Shown here in pieces: positions 44,201 through 53,553 of a stretch of DNA of 58,923 bases. Within the stretch, counting starts at the first letter, position 1. Every line of letters starts with the position of its first letter. Under the pieces are notes generated by a model. It searched no databases. It had not been told where the DNA came from and was given only the letters and a program-made list of their open reading frames with translations. The DNA is from Glutinoglossum americanum (lineage: Eukaryota; Ascomycota; Geoglossomycetes; Geoglossales; Geoglossaceae), in NCBI GenBank assembly GCA_020080175.1, contig JAGHQL010000173.1:1-58923 (forward strand). The letters are read 5' to 3'. The translations under genes were made by a program, and so were the position numbers.

Positions 44201-46506
44201 GCCTTAACGGCATTTACCATATGCTCTTGGGACAATGGCGGCGCTTCGGTGAAACTAGACTCGGGACTAATCAAGGTGTGCTTCTGAGGCGCCCCAGCCT
44301 TTTCACTCGAGACCGATTTAATGACGCCCATTACGCCATGTTCCCCAAGCAATGGTAACGACTCGGTCGAGGTGGTCTCGACAGTATTTGTTGGGATTTT
44401 CTCCTGTGGTGAGGGTGTTGCAGTGATAGAAGCTGTCTCAACAGTATCTATCACATCGTGCTCCTGGGTTAAGGAAGCTGCTTCAGGTGAAATCGCCCTG
44501 ACGTCGCCAATCACGTCCTGCTCATGAGGTAGGGGAACAGCTTCAGTTGAAGTACCCCTAATATCGCCTTTTGCTTCGCTTTCATGGGGTAATGAAATTG
44601 TTTCAGTAGAAATTATCCCGACATCACCGACTAGGTCGTGCCCCTGGTGCAAGGGCACTGAAGTCGCCCTCGCATCGCCCGTCATGCCATGCTCTAGGTG
44701 CAAGGGAACCGGCTCAATGAAAGCCATCTCAGCATCACCTATCATATCACGCTCCTGGGGTAAGTTCACTGTTTCAGCCTCACTGGCCTCAACACCATTC
44801 GTTATGTGGCCGTCCGGATGCGAAGGTATCGAGAGAGCATCCTGGCGTTCATGTTCCGGAGGTGTCCCTACAAATTCCGAAGCATTTTCGCCGGCCTCTA
44901 CCCGCGGGGAATTACTCCCTTGGAAAGTCTGTTGACCTTCAACCGTGGGTGAGGTGGCGCTAGAACCTAAGTCGAGATGAGGCTTTTGGGCAAGCGTCTC
45001 TAGGTGTTGCTTGCCTACATCCAAGGTCCCGTTAGGCCATCCTGACTGCCGCCCTGAATCTTCCTGGCCAAAGCCGCCGGATGAGCCGCCGTTGGTAGAT
45101 AGCGACCGAGGCCGACTTGACTGATCAGTAATTGCCAGGGGCGGGGCCATGGTGCCGTAGTCCTCATTAATCTCCAAGGGATCTCTAGATTTTGGGAATG
45201 TCGGTAGGTCCTGTCCCACATGCGAACCAACTGCTGCAGCCTGAGCCGCTTCAGAATCTGGCCCCGTCAAAAGAGGGGTCCCGCCATTAAGACCCCGAAC
45301 CTCATTCCCACCAGTTGCGTGCGATATTGGGTTAGTGCCATTTGCGCCGATTGCATTAGGGCTGTGATGGACGACGGATCCGCTTTCAGCGGATTTTTCA
45401 ACGCTTCGGAAGGGCGAGCTGGTCTCGACCCAATTTCCCGTTATGATTCCAGATGAACTAGCAAAGGCCATGCCGAGGCGTCCGCTTTCATTTGACTCTG
45501 TTTGTTTTATAAGCTTAGGCACCGGAGGCTTTGCAAAGACGGCCACTCGGCCGACGTTGAGCAACAGTTCAGCGTCACTATCCGAAACGTTTGTTTGACG
45601 CCTCTGGGGCAGTGACATGACTGGTCCAGAGATGCTATTCCACGCGGTTTGCTGAGAGTAGCTCTGGACCCAAACTGCAGAGTTGCTGAAGTTTATCTGA
45701 GGTCGCTGGCTCTCTTGGGCCGAAACATCCGAAGGGTTGTCAGGTCGTGCACGTTTTGAGGGTCGTTCCTCCGACAAAGTGTGAGTTGTGGATGAATGAT
45801 GTACAGAAAGTGGCAAAAACTGCGATGTTGGGTATTGCGAAGGGTAGTGGGATTGAAGAAACGCAGATGGGAGTTGATGCGATTGTGGACCAAAAGTGGG
45901 ACTTGTTGCCATGGCGATTGTCGCGATAGCATCCATTGCGGATGAGAAATGGTGTGTAGGTTGTGCATTCGCATGATACCCAACCCCATTCTTATCATAA
46001 GCAAGATTACTAGCCGCTGCCAGTCTGCCTCTGTCTTCCCTAGGCACGGAGCATGATTCTTCCTCTCCCTCCGTTTCGTCACCCCCGCCTCTTGTATTCC
46101 ATCGTGATCCATCTTGGACACCCCTCCGTTCTGCCCGCCCGCGTCTGCTATGGCCATTCTGCCCACTTTTTGTAGATTGGGCAATCCGCCGATTTTTAGT
46201 TCCCATCGCAGATGTAGAGATATCGACCGTTGGCCGCACTGGCGTCAGGGGAGATATGGCTTCAATCGCCGAACGGGGGGGAGGAGATGGAGTTCGATAG
46301 TTTGTACCCTTGTGGAAGCCATCAGCCGCTCTCTTCGTTCGGCCATTTAACTTAGTCCTGACGAATGATGTGTTGAAAATTCCCTGGGTTGGTGGCGTGA
46401 GAGGAGGTATATCTTCGATCGCTGATCGAGGCGGCGGTGATGGTGTTCGATAATCGAGTGGACGACCTCGCAGGTCTTTAAAACGCTTCGAAGTGGATTT
46501 TGCCAT
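38241..46506 (-). CDS. jhd1: PHD-JmjC histone demethylase, Jhd1/KDM2-like, giant form
   Basis: Predicted Fe(II)/2-oxoglutarate dioxygenase acting on methylated H3K36, as Jhd1/KDM2 proteins do. Exons are 42714-46506, 40445-42645 and 38241-40391 (introns 68 and 53 nt), giving 2,714 residues. Residues 1-1200 are disordered and include the family's N-terminal marks (PSPPPRSAIE, DAIATIAMATSPTFGP) and an eight-unit 20-residue repeat. A C4HC3 PHD finger spans about 1202-1264. The JmjC domain in exon 2 has an intact iron triad: HID (1508-1510) and His1580 in SGWIHAVW, plus the cosubstrate Lys in LKGKKTFLFIPP. Two Cys/Arg clusters follow, CDECRKRRVRC and CEKCRKNRRRC, the second split by intron 2. Exon 3 is highly charged (Glu/Arg/His) and disordered. 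Orthologues I recall are nearer 1,400 residues. A fusion is unlikely because both junctions keep phase and link known domains. Confidence 0.9.
44269..44739 (-). repeat. 60-bp coding minisatellite (20-residue repeat x8) in JHD1
   Basis: Eight successive units of about 20 residues, each beginning G-D-[VAI]-like and containing a T/S-E and P-L-x-x-x-H core (for example GDIRGTSTEAVPLPHEQDVI, GDVRAISPEAASLTQEHDVI). One unit is 17 residues. Nucleotide period is 60 bp, so frame is preserved. Units have diverged, so the expansion is not very recent. Confidence 0.8.
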
Positions 46507-47603
46507 GTCTAGTGAGGAATCATGAAAGGACGATGGTGTTGTGCTGATGCCGTTGATCGTGTCATGGAACGTAACCTCCGTCGCGTCGGAGCCGCAATTA
46601 AAATGGCGCCCGATGTGGATGACTCGTCGACGACGGGGCGACCGCTTCGACGAGCCAATGTCCCTAATCTAGATGAAAAGGATCTCTTCTTGGCAGTATC
46701 TTGACTCCCAAGGCTTCTTAGAGGCCCTGTAAATATCGGAGTGGATTTCACTAGGTTGGGTTGCGGTGATCGTGTATGTGTGGGGAGGTTGACCTCGTCT
46801 CGGTGGTGAACCTGGCCCGCACTAGCCGTTTGCGGAGTTTTCCTTTGAACGCGACAATATTCAACGCTTCAATTTTACGCCTCCCTCAGTAGAACGCTCA
46901 GTAGAGCAGGCTACTGAGACAACTAGGAATTTCAATATTCTGGCTATTGCTCACTAATATTCTCTTTCATCGCCTACGCACGAAACGGTTGATTGCTTGT
47001 CGGAGTTCTCTTAACACTGCGGGCTGCCCACTCGTCACTCCGCCGACCACAATCAAGACTTGATCACCTCACCCTAATGGGGGATTTTCTATTTTTACTT
47101 TCCTTAATAATTCCTTTGACTGCTCTGTCTAGAATATAAACAAAGAAGAGATCTGCAGCATCCACCACAAGGCTCAAATGCATTGTTAGCTCACGGGTTG
47201 TTTGAAATGCGGCTCCGATGTATGAAGCTGTCCCCCGATGAAAGTAGACCAGATAAGATACATGAAACATAACCACAAAGGCACAAGTTTCAAGGGTGCT
47301 TTCATTCAGGCTCTCCAGATATTTATGGAGCAATATCTCACTCGTCTGCGTGTGTTCTGTAGCTTCATTCCATTTCTTCCTCGCAATACATTCGCTTTGG
47401 CTTGGAGGAAGCCTGACTTTCTTTGCATTTCACTTTGTCATCTCTCGGAGGATTTAAATTCACTCGCTCCTACTACCTGCCTGACGAAGCCGGATCTTCG
47501 TCCATCCTTCGTTACATAACCGCCGGTCATCTAGCCGGCATCATACAATCTACACTATCTATTAATACCGCTGTTTGTTCCCCAACTGTTTCTGCATCCG
47601 GAA
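46507..47603. promoter_or_regulatory. Divergent promoter JHD1 / Cys-rich unknown gene
   Basis: About 1.1 kb between two start codons facing away from each other. It includes a short uORF on the JHD1 side. No other gene or repeat is supported. Confidence 0.4.
46509..46565 (-). promoter_or_regulatory. Upstream ORF in the JHD1 leader
   Basis: An ATG at 46565 opens an 18-codon frame that ends in TAG only 2 nt before the JHD1 start codon. If it lies in the transcript it would strongly limit initiation at the main ATG or force reinitiation. Transcription start is unknown. Confidence 0.45.
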
Positions 47604-48743
47604 ATGTCGTTGATCAATTTCCCCCCACCGCTAATTCCCCACCTGCGCACCTCCAATGTTGCTCCTCGCCTCTTATCCGTCTTTTCAGGCCCTTCGTCAC
47701 CAAACGCAAACCAGACCTCACCCACTTCTTGCTCAGATACCAAACTGGGCCTCCACATAGAGGCCTCAAAGCTAACTCCGCCATCTCCGCCTGTATCGCC
47801 GATGCATTGGATATGGACTTGCCACCGATGTAACGCAACCTACCCGCTTGGCGTTACTCGCCGGTGCCTTAATGACGGACACTATTTTTGTCAACGCATC
47901 CCCAAGATAGGCAGGTCTGGCCGCGTGAGGCACTACAAGTCCTGCCGAAACGAATTTGACTTTACGGGATGGTCCCTACGAGCAGAATGGCGAAGAGACC
48001 GATACCCAGATAACTGCGCAGACAGAGAGCAGAGGGATTGTTCAAACTTCTGTGACTACCCAAGCCACTGCAGATGGGGTGATGTTGCTGATGTTAAGAG
48101 CAAGAACCACCAGGTCCAGATAAAATTGGAAGATGTTGCGACCAAATCCGAAAAAGACTCAGCGAGCGTGGAACGCGAGGTCTCTGGGAATGTGTGCGAT
48201 GCCGCTCAGGAGAGTTTGATAGCCTCGAAGACTAAGCTTTCTGTATTTAAAGAAGAGTTCGGGTGGGCTTCCCAGGCTTCCGACAGGGACAAGTATGAAT
48301 CTCCCCAAGACGGTCTGTCGCCTTCTGACGATTCCATGGACGAAGCCCCAGGCTGCTGCGAGTCCAACATGGATGATGGCGACGATGATCGGCCTCCGGG
48401 TGCCGGTGCCACTACTATCACGGCCGCCAATGACGGAAATTCTACCGGACCTATCGCGCCGACCACCCCCCTAGCTCCTCTCAGCCCCGCTGTGGACTTC
48501 AATCCGTTAAGCCTTAGTACTTCAAGAACTGGCTTTCCAAACTCTCCCGATGTGACTCCGAGGGTGGAATTTCAAAGCTCAGGAGAAGCCTTTCAGGACT
48601 TCGGGCGTGTCATCCGAGACCTGCCCGTTCCACCATCGGAGGCCCCGAGCGATGGTCGTATTAGTCAGGACAGCGGATATAGATCTAATGTTAGTGAAGG
48701 AACATGCGATGGAGAGAATCTCTTTGATGTTGATTGGAATTAA
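47604..48743 (+). CDS. Cys-rich conserved fungal protein of unknown function
   Basis: Single exon, 379 residues, from the ATG at 47604. The first ~65 residues are Ser/Pro-rich. Then comes a dense Cys/His region (about 68-155): WTCHRCNATYPLGVTRRC, LNDGHYFC, HYKSCRNEFDFTGW, and NCADREQRDCSNFC with DYPSHC. Two CxxC pairs, further single Cys, and His spaced this way suggest a structural zinc-binding module, but it does not match PHD, RING, C2H2 or Zn2Cys6. I think similar proteins occur widely in filamentous ascomycetes without a name. The remaining ~220 residues are acidic, Ser/Pro-rich and disordered, with possible phosphorylation sites. No membrane or secretion signal. A nuclear or cytosolic regulatory role is only a guess. 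Confidence 0.85.
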   Translation: MSLINFPPPLIPHLRTSNVAPRLLSVFSGPSSPNANQTSPTSCSDTKLGLHIEASKLTPPSPPVSPMHWIWTCHRCNATYPLGVTRRCLNDGHYFCQRIPKIGRSGRVRHYKSCRNEFDFTGWSLRAEWRRDRYPDNCADREQRDCSNFCDYPSHCRWGDVADVKSKNHQVQIKLEDVATKSEKDSASVEREVSGNVCDAAQESLIASKTKLSVFKEEFGWASQASDRDKYESPQDGLSPSDDSMDEAPGCCESNMDDGDDDRPPGAGATTITAANDGNSTGPIAPTTPLAPLSPAVDFNPLSLSTSRTGFPNSPDVTPRVEFQSSGEAFQDFGRVIRDLPVPPSEAPSDGRISQDSGYRSNVSEGTCDGENLFDVDWN

Positions 48744-49647
48744 TTATGCATTTAGACTATATTTGGTGAGAAACATTGCAGCGTCAGTTTTAGGATCCAT
48801 ACCCTCATAAACCCTTTATCTATACTATAGTCTTCGGTCGGTATGTAAATTCACCTCTTTTTGCAGCTTCTTGTGCCCAAAAGTGAGTGACACAGGTAGC
48901 AGACCCAAGTCATGCCCAATTCGGGAAATTTTACGTGTATTGTTGAATTATTAACTGGCTGGTAGTCCAACCTGGTCCTACCCTGCCTGCAAAGTTGGAC
49001 ATATTCTTACGCAACTTCATTTCAAATACAGCATTTTGCAGCTCTAGTCGTAGCAGACATATGGACCAGTCCGACCAAGAATCCGAGACTCGTTTATACT
49101 TAGTAAGCTCGGAGGTGTTGAAGATATACAATGCCGTGCGCCTCCGCCCCGCCGGAGAGCCGGGGCAAAAAATCTTATTCTCCGCAATGCACTATATCTT
49201 TGCATAACCGCCATGTCCCAGCGGCGAAATGGAAGCTCAGAGGCCCCGGTAGTTTTTAGTTTTTTTCACGCGAGTTCAAAAACTCCATGGGCTGTCTTTC
49301 AGGAGGTGAGTTCAAGTATTAGATGCGGTTAGCCATTAGCATAAGGTGTGCCTAGATGTCGACATACACACACACCGTCGTCTATATGTGAAAAAGAGGA
49401 ATAACACATGTGTTATTGTGGCGTCACCCAACATTCACTCTCACCTCTTAAACGATCCACTAACGCCTTATATGTAAAAGCGGCGAACCCTTATCCCGCA
49501 TTTATCGTAGATTAGCCAAAGGATTAGCCAAAGGACCTTCACACTCCACTACGAACCACCGGATTCTATAGCATGTGCAATTGGACGTATTAGATTTCGC
49601 CTCTCCCTTCAGAGGGACCCTTTTTCCTCCCGGCTTGCCAATCCACC
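48744..49647. other. Interval upstream of ADE2
   Basis: About 900 bp. It contains the ADE2 promoter and the 3' flank of the Cys-rich gene. A duplicated GATTAGCCAAAGGA motif near 49511-49536 is the only repeat seen. No gene. Confidence 0.4.
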
Positions 49648-51674
49648 ATGGATAATCGAACAATCGGCATATTAGGCGGTGGGCAACTAGGCCGTATGCT
49701 GACCGAAGCTGCCCACCGCATGAACCTCAAGATTGCAATATTGGATTCGGAGGATGCTCCCGCTAAACAGATCAATGCTCGTAATCCCCACGTCTGTGGC
49801 TCCTTCACCGACCCAAGCGCCGTTCGGGAATTAGCGAGGCAATGCGATATCTTAACGGTTGAGATCGAGCATGTCAATACGGAGGTGCTCGAGGAGATTG
49901 CGGAGTTGGGTGTCGAGGTCACTCAAGATGGCCGGGTCACACGCAGGAAGGTCAAGGTACAGCCGAATTGGAGGACTATTCGCATTATACAGGACAAATA
50001 TTTACAAAAGCAACACCTTCACTCTCTGGGCGTATCAACGGCAGAGTCTGTGGCACTGTCCTCGAATTCGGCAGAGGCGGTCGCAGACGCTGGGAGAACC
50101 CTGGGATATCCGCTCATGCTGAAATCGAGAATTCAAGCTTACGACGGTAGGGGAAATTTTCCAGTCAGATCTCCTTCGGATATACCGACGGCCCTCCAGG
50201 CACTCGGGGAAAGGCCACTCTATGCAGAGAAGTGGATAGAATTTGCACGCGAAGTCGCTGTAATGGTAGTCAAAACCGAGAATGGGTCTTCCGGGGGAGA
50301 CGACGATGCATGGAAACGAAACACGCTCGCATACCCCGTAGTCGAGACCATACATGAAGATAGTATCTGCAAGCTAGTGTACGCACCGTCCCTTCATACA
50401 CCTCCCGTGTCGGCACAGTATACAAGGGATGCGGAGGCCATGGCGAGGAGAGCGGTGGCGGGTTTTTGGGGAATGGGTATTTTCGGAGTTGAAATGTTCT
50501 TGACGGATAAAAGTGAGCTATGAACTCTATCCGCCCAACCCCAGCCTTATGCTCTTGGATTTTGAGTGGCTCATTCCATTCGGTGCAGGCGAGCTGCTAA
50601 TCAACGAGATCGCTCCTCGTCCCCACAATTCTGGGCATTACACTATCGAAGCTTGCCAGGTATCACAGTATGATGCTCATCTCCGGGCTATTCTCGAACT
50701 CCCATTTCCATCCGGATCAAGTGACGGAGGTTCGGCTGTCCTACAAAGCGCTTGGTCGCCGGCGATTCGGCTCAAATCAAACATAGCAGCAGTCATGCTC
50801 AACATCCTAGGCGGATCCCGTCCCGATTCTCACATTCCCATCTGCCGAAAAGCATTGGAGACACAAGGTGCGACGCTACATCTTTATGGAAAGGACAAAT
50901 CACGGCCAGGACGAAAGATGGGCCACATCACGGTGATCGCCGAGACGCCGCACGGCGCCCAAAAGTTGGTGGAACCACTCATCCACATGGCCGACCATGT
51001 GAAGTCGGAATGCCGTAGACAACCCCCAGAAGCTGAGGCTCCGTCCCAACGTCCGGTAGAGCCGGCTACCGTTTTCCCGTCTTACGAGGCATCCCTTGTA
51101 GCAATAACTATGGGTTCAGATTCAGATCTACCGGTACTGAAACCTGGCATCTCTCTCCTCCGCGACCTCGACATCCCCTGCTACATTACCATCACCTCCG
51201 CTCATCGTACGCCTAACCGTATGTTTACCTTCGCCCAAGAAGCCGCATCGAGAGGCATAAGGGTCATCATAGCGGCGGCAGGTGGAGCCGCACATCTCCC
51301 AGGAATGATAGCAGCTTGTACGCCCTTGCCCGTAATTGGAGTGCCTGTAAGGGGAAGCGCGTTGGATGGGATGGACAGTTTGCTAAGTATCGTCCAAATG
51401 CCCGTACGGACACTCTTCCACATGAATTTCATGAGAAAAAATTTCCTTTCTTTTTTTTTACTGATCACGGAGACAGAGGGGTGTGCCCGTGGCCACGGTG
51501 GCCATCAACAACTCGACAAACGCAGCACTCCTAGCCGCAAGGATTCTAGGTACGTACGACGAAACGATCAGAGAGAGAGTACGAAAGTACGCGCAGGATA
51601 TGGAAAATGGTGTTCTGGAAAAGGCTGATAGGTTGGATGAGCAAGGATGGGAAAAATATGTGGTTCAGAAATGA
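49648..51674 (+). CDS. ADE2: Phosphoribosylaminoimidazole carboxylase Ade2 (PurK-PurE fusion)
   Basis: Converts AIR to CAIR in de novo purine synthesis. Loss in fungi gives red, adenine-requiring cells. Exons are 49648-50512, 50589-51403 and 51477-51674 (introns 76 and 73 nt), giving 625 residues. The N-terminal ATP-grasp (PurK) part starts [13 protein letters not shown] and includes [17 protein letters not shown] and [18 protein letters not shown]. The C-terminal PurE mutase part has [32 protein letters not shown] and [23 protein letters not shown]. Residues 91-103 are an extra 13-residue segment encoded by a 39-nt GT...AG stretch (49918-49956). Removing it restores the usual GVEVQPNW. Both canonical introns are certain from the consensus across their junctions. 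Confidence 0.96.
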
Positions 51675-53553
51675 TAGAAGAAAAAAGGAACGGGCGTGTT
51701 ACACGGCAAAGCTAGGTGGAGGGGAAACCCCCTAGCTTGTCTCCATGTAATGCTACAGTGCAGTTGCACACCCGATTGTCCGAAGTTCGCGAAATAGAGC
51801 CATCAGCGATCTACGAGGGTCGGGTGGCCCTCCCCCGCATTCTCCAGGGGGGGCTGGCAAACTATTACCAAATACACGAAATTCTCTTTAAGGTCACGCA
51901 TGAATTTAAGTTGCGTTTCGTAAGTGCAGCAGAATATGTTCGTTGTTGGGTCTTAGTTCGTGAAGTGCGTGCGAAATGAGGGATCGGTCAGCTGGGCGAG
52001 GCTGAGCGTCGAAAGGCGCTTAGAGGTTCGTTGTCCGCTCACCGTCTTAACTAAGTTGCCGTGGTCGCTAACTGCTTGAGGAAATGCGCTTTGGGGATCG
52101 TGACCACCATCCGACGTCAAAACGGCGGCTATGTGCCTCCCCTCCCAATGTGATATGCTCCAGTATGCTTACGCACTCGATGCTGCTCCGTGCGCCAATA
52201 ACCTCGCCGAGGAGCTGGCCCAGGTACCCGAGGGCCGCTAGAGGAAACCTCCGGATCGAGCCGTTCATTGCCATGTGCATGCGCTCTGTACTACTGCGTC
52301 CCATCCTGAGGGCAATGTACGTGCAGGTTTCAAATCCAAAGAGTCACACCGTATTTATCGGGCCTGACCTAGGAGCGCCTGGAACACGAACAGCACAGGA
52401 CAGGACGGGGGAAGGGGAATGGCGCAAGGGGAAAAGGGAGGTGGTTGAGATTGGGCGTCGAGTGTATACATACTTAAGAGGCTCGCCGCCGTGGCGACAT
52501 CGCAGTCAAGCAAGGCGAAATAAGTTTTCCTTGAAAGAGGCCATCATAATCAGCAATTGTTCCCAGCCGTCCCCGTCCTCGTCCCCGTCCCCGTCCTCGT
52601 CCCCGTCCCCGTCCCCGTCCCCGTCCCCGTCCCCGTCACCCCCCTTCCGCCGTTCGTTTTGTCGTTGTCCCAATTGTATCAATACCCCCAATACCCCTCC
52701 CCAAATATCCACGCCTACTAGAGTTGAGACGAGCCGAGCACCGAGCACATTGTGGTACTTTCCTTCCCTCCCATCATCCGTCAGCGTCAGCGACTAGTTA
52801 CCGCATTTTGCCGCCGCGCCGCCGCGCCGCCACGCCGCCACCGACCGCCAACCATCTGCCGCCACCGACAAAGATCAAGCATCCGCCGCGTTTCGGGCTG
52901 GGATCTCGAGGCCTCGAGCCGGATTCGATTCAGGAAACAGCTTGCCCTGATTTCTGTGCTCTGTACGTTCTCGGAATCCTTTCCCTCGCGATCCCTGCTT
53001 TTTCTGGGCTCTTGCAGCCGGTTCCTGTTAATCCCGCATACAAAATCAATGCGGAGTGTTTGAGATTTGCAGTTTTGGAGTTTATTATTTTTTTTAATTT
53101 GTTTTTTTTCCCCGTTCGCGCCATCTTTTCTGGCCCCGCCGTTTTAGTGCTCCCGTCAGCAGGAGAAGGGACCCTTGTGGGGTTCGGCTTGGGACGAGCT
53201 GTGAATAAAACCGAATGTTCTTTTGTTTTGCTCTTCGGCTCATCTTCTTAGCGGGGCATTTTCCAATCGTGAGCTCTCAGCCACTCACGATTCTTCCGCG
53301 AAACCTGCTGCGTCTCGAGGCAGTTGGTTCAGCTCGTTTCTTTTAGTTTTTTAGCTGCTGATGGTTAGTTCACATTAGTTACGTAAAGCAACAGGCCAGA
53401 AATAGGAACACCTTGTTGGTGCCTTGCGTCACTGTCCAGCATAACTACCATAACTACCACGCCTCTCGCGCGTTTGGTCGCATTCTTCCGTCCCAACTTC
53501 ACCAACCCCAAACTTCTTCAACCCCTTTGCGCACCCAGAGTTAGCCAGCAATC
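51675..53553. other. Long gene-free interval upstream of GDH2
   Basis: About 1.9 kb. It has a CCCGTC-type microsatellite (52568-52637), a GCCGCC-rich tract (52811-52850), T-rich DNA (53085-53120) and a C/T- and CA-rich probable leader just before the GDH2 ATG. An open frame at 52084-52797 is low-complexity across the microsatellite and resembles no protein. I treat it as non-coding. Confidence 0.45.
52568..52637. repeat. CCCGTC-type hexanucleotide microsatellite
   Basis: Near-perfect (C/T)CCGTC units in uninterrupted tandem over about 70 bp, with a few CCTCGT variants in the first half. Confidence 0.85.

Noticed and set aside
46566-46751. Longer 80-codon frame upstream of JHD1 as an extra exon
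   Set aside because: It starts at GTG and ends in a stop 2 nt before the JHD1 ATG, so it cannot be an in-frame extension. Only the ATG-started 18-codon part is kept as a uORF.
52084-52797. 237-codon open frame on the + strand
   Set aside because: It owes its length to the CCCGTC microsatellite, has no recognisable domain, and the composition is low-complexity on either strand.
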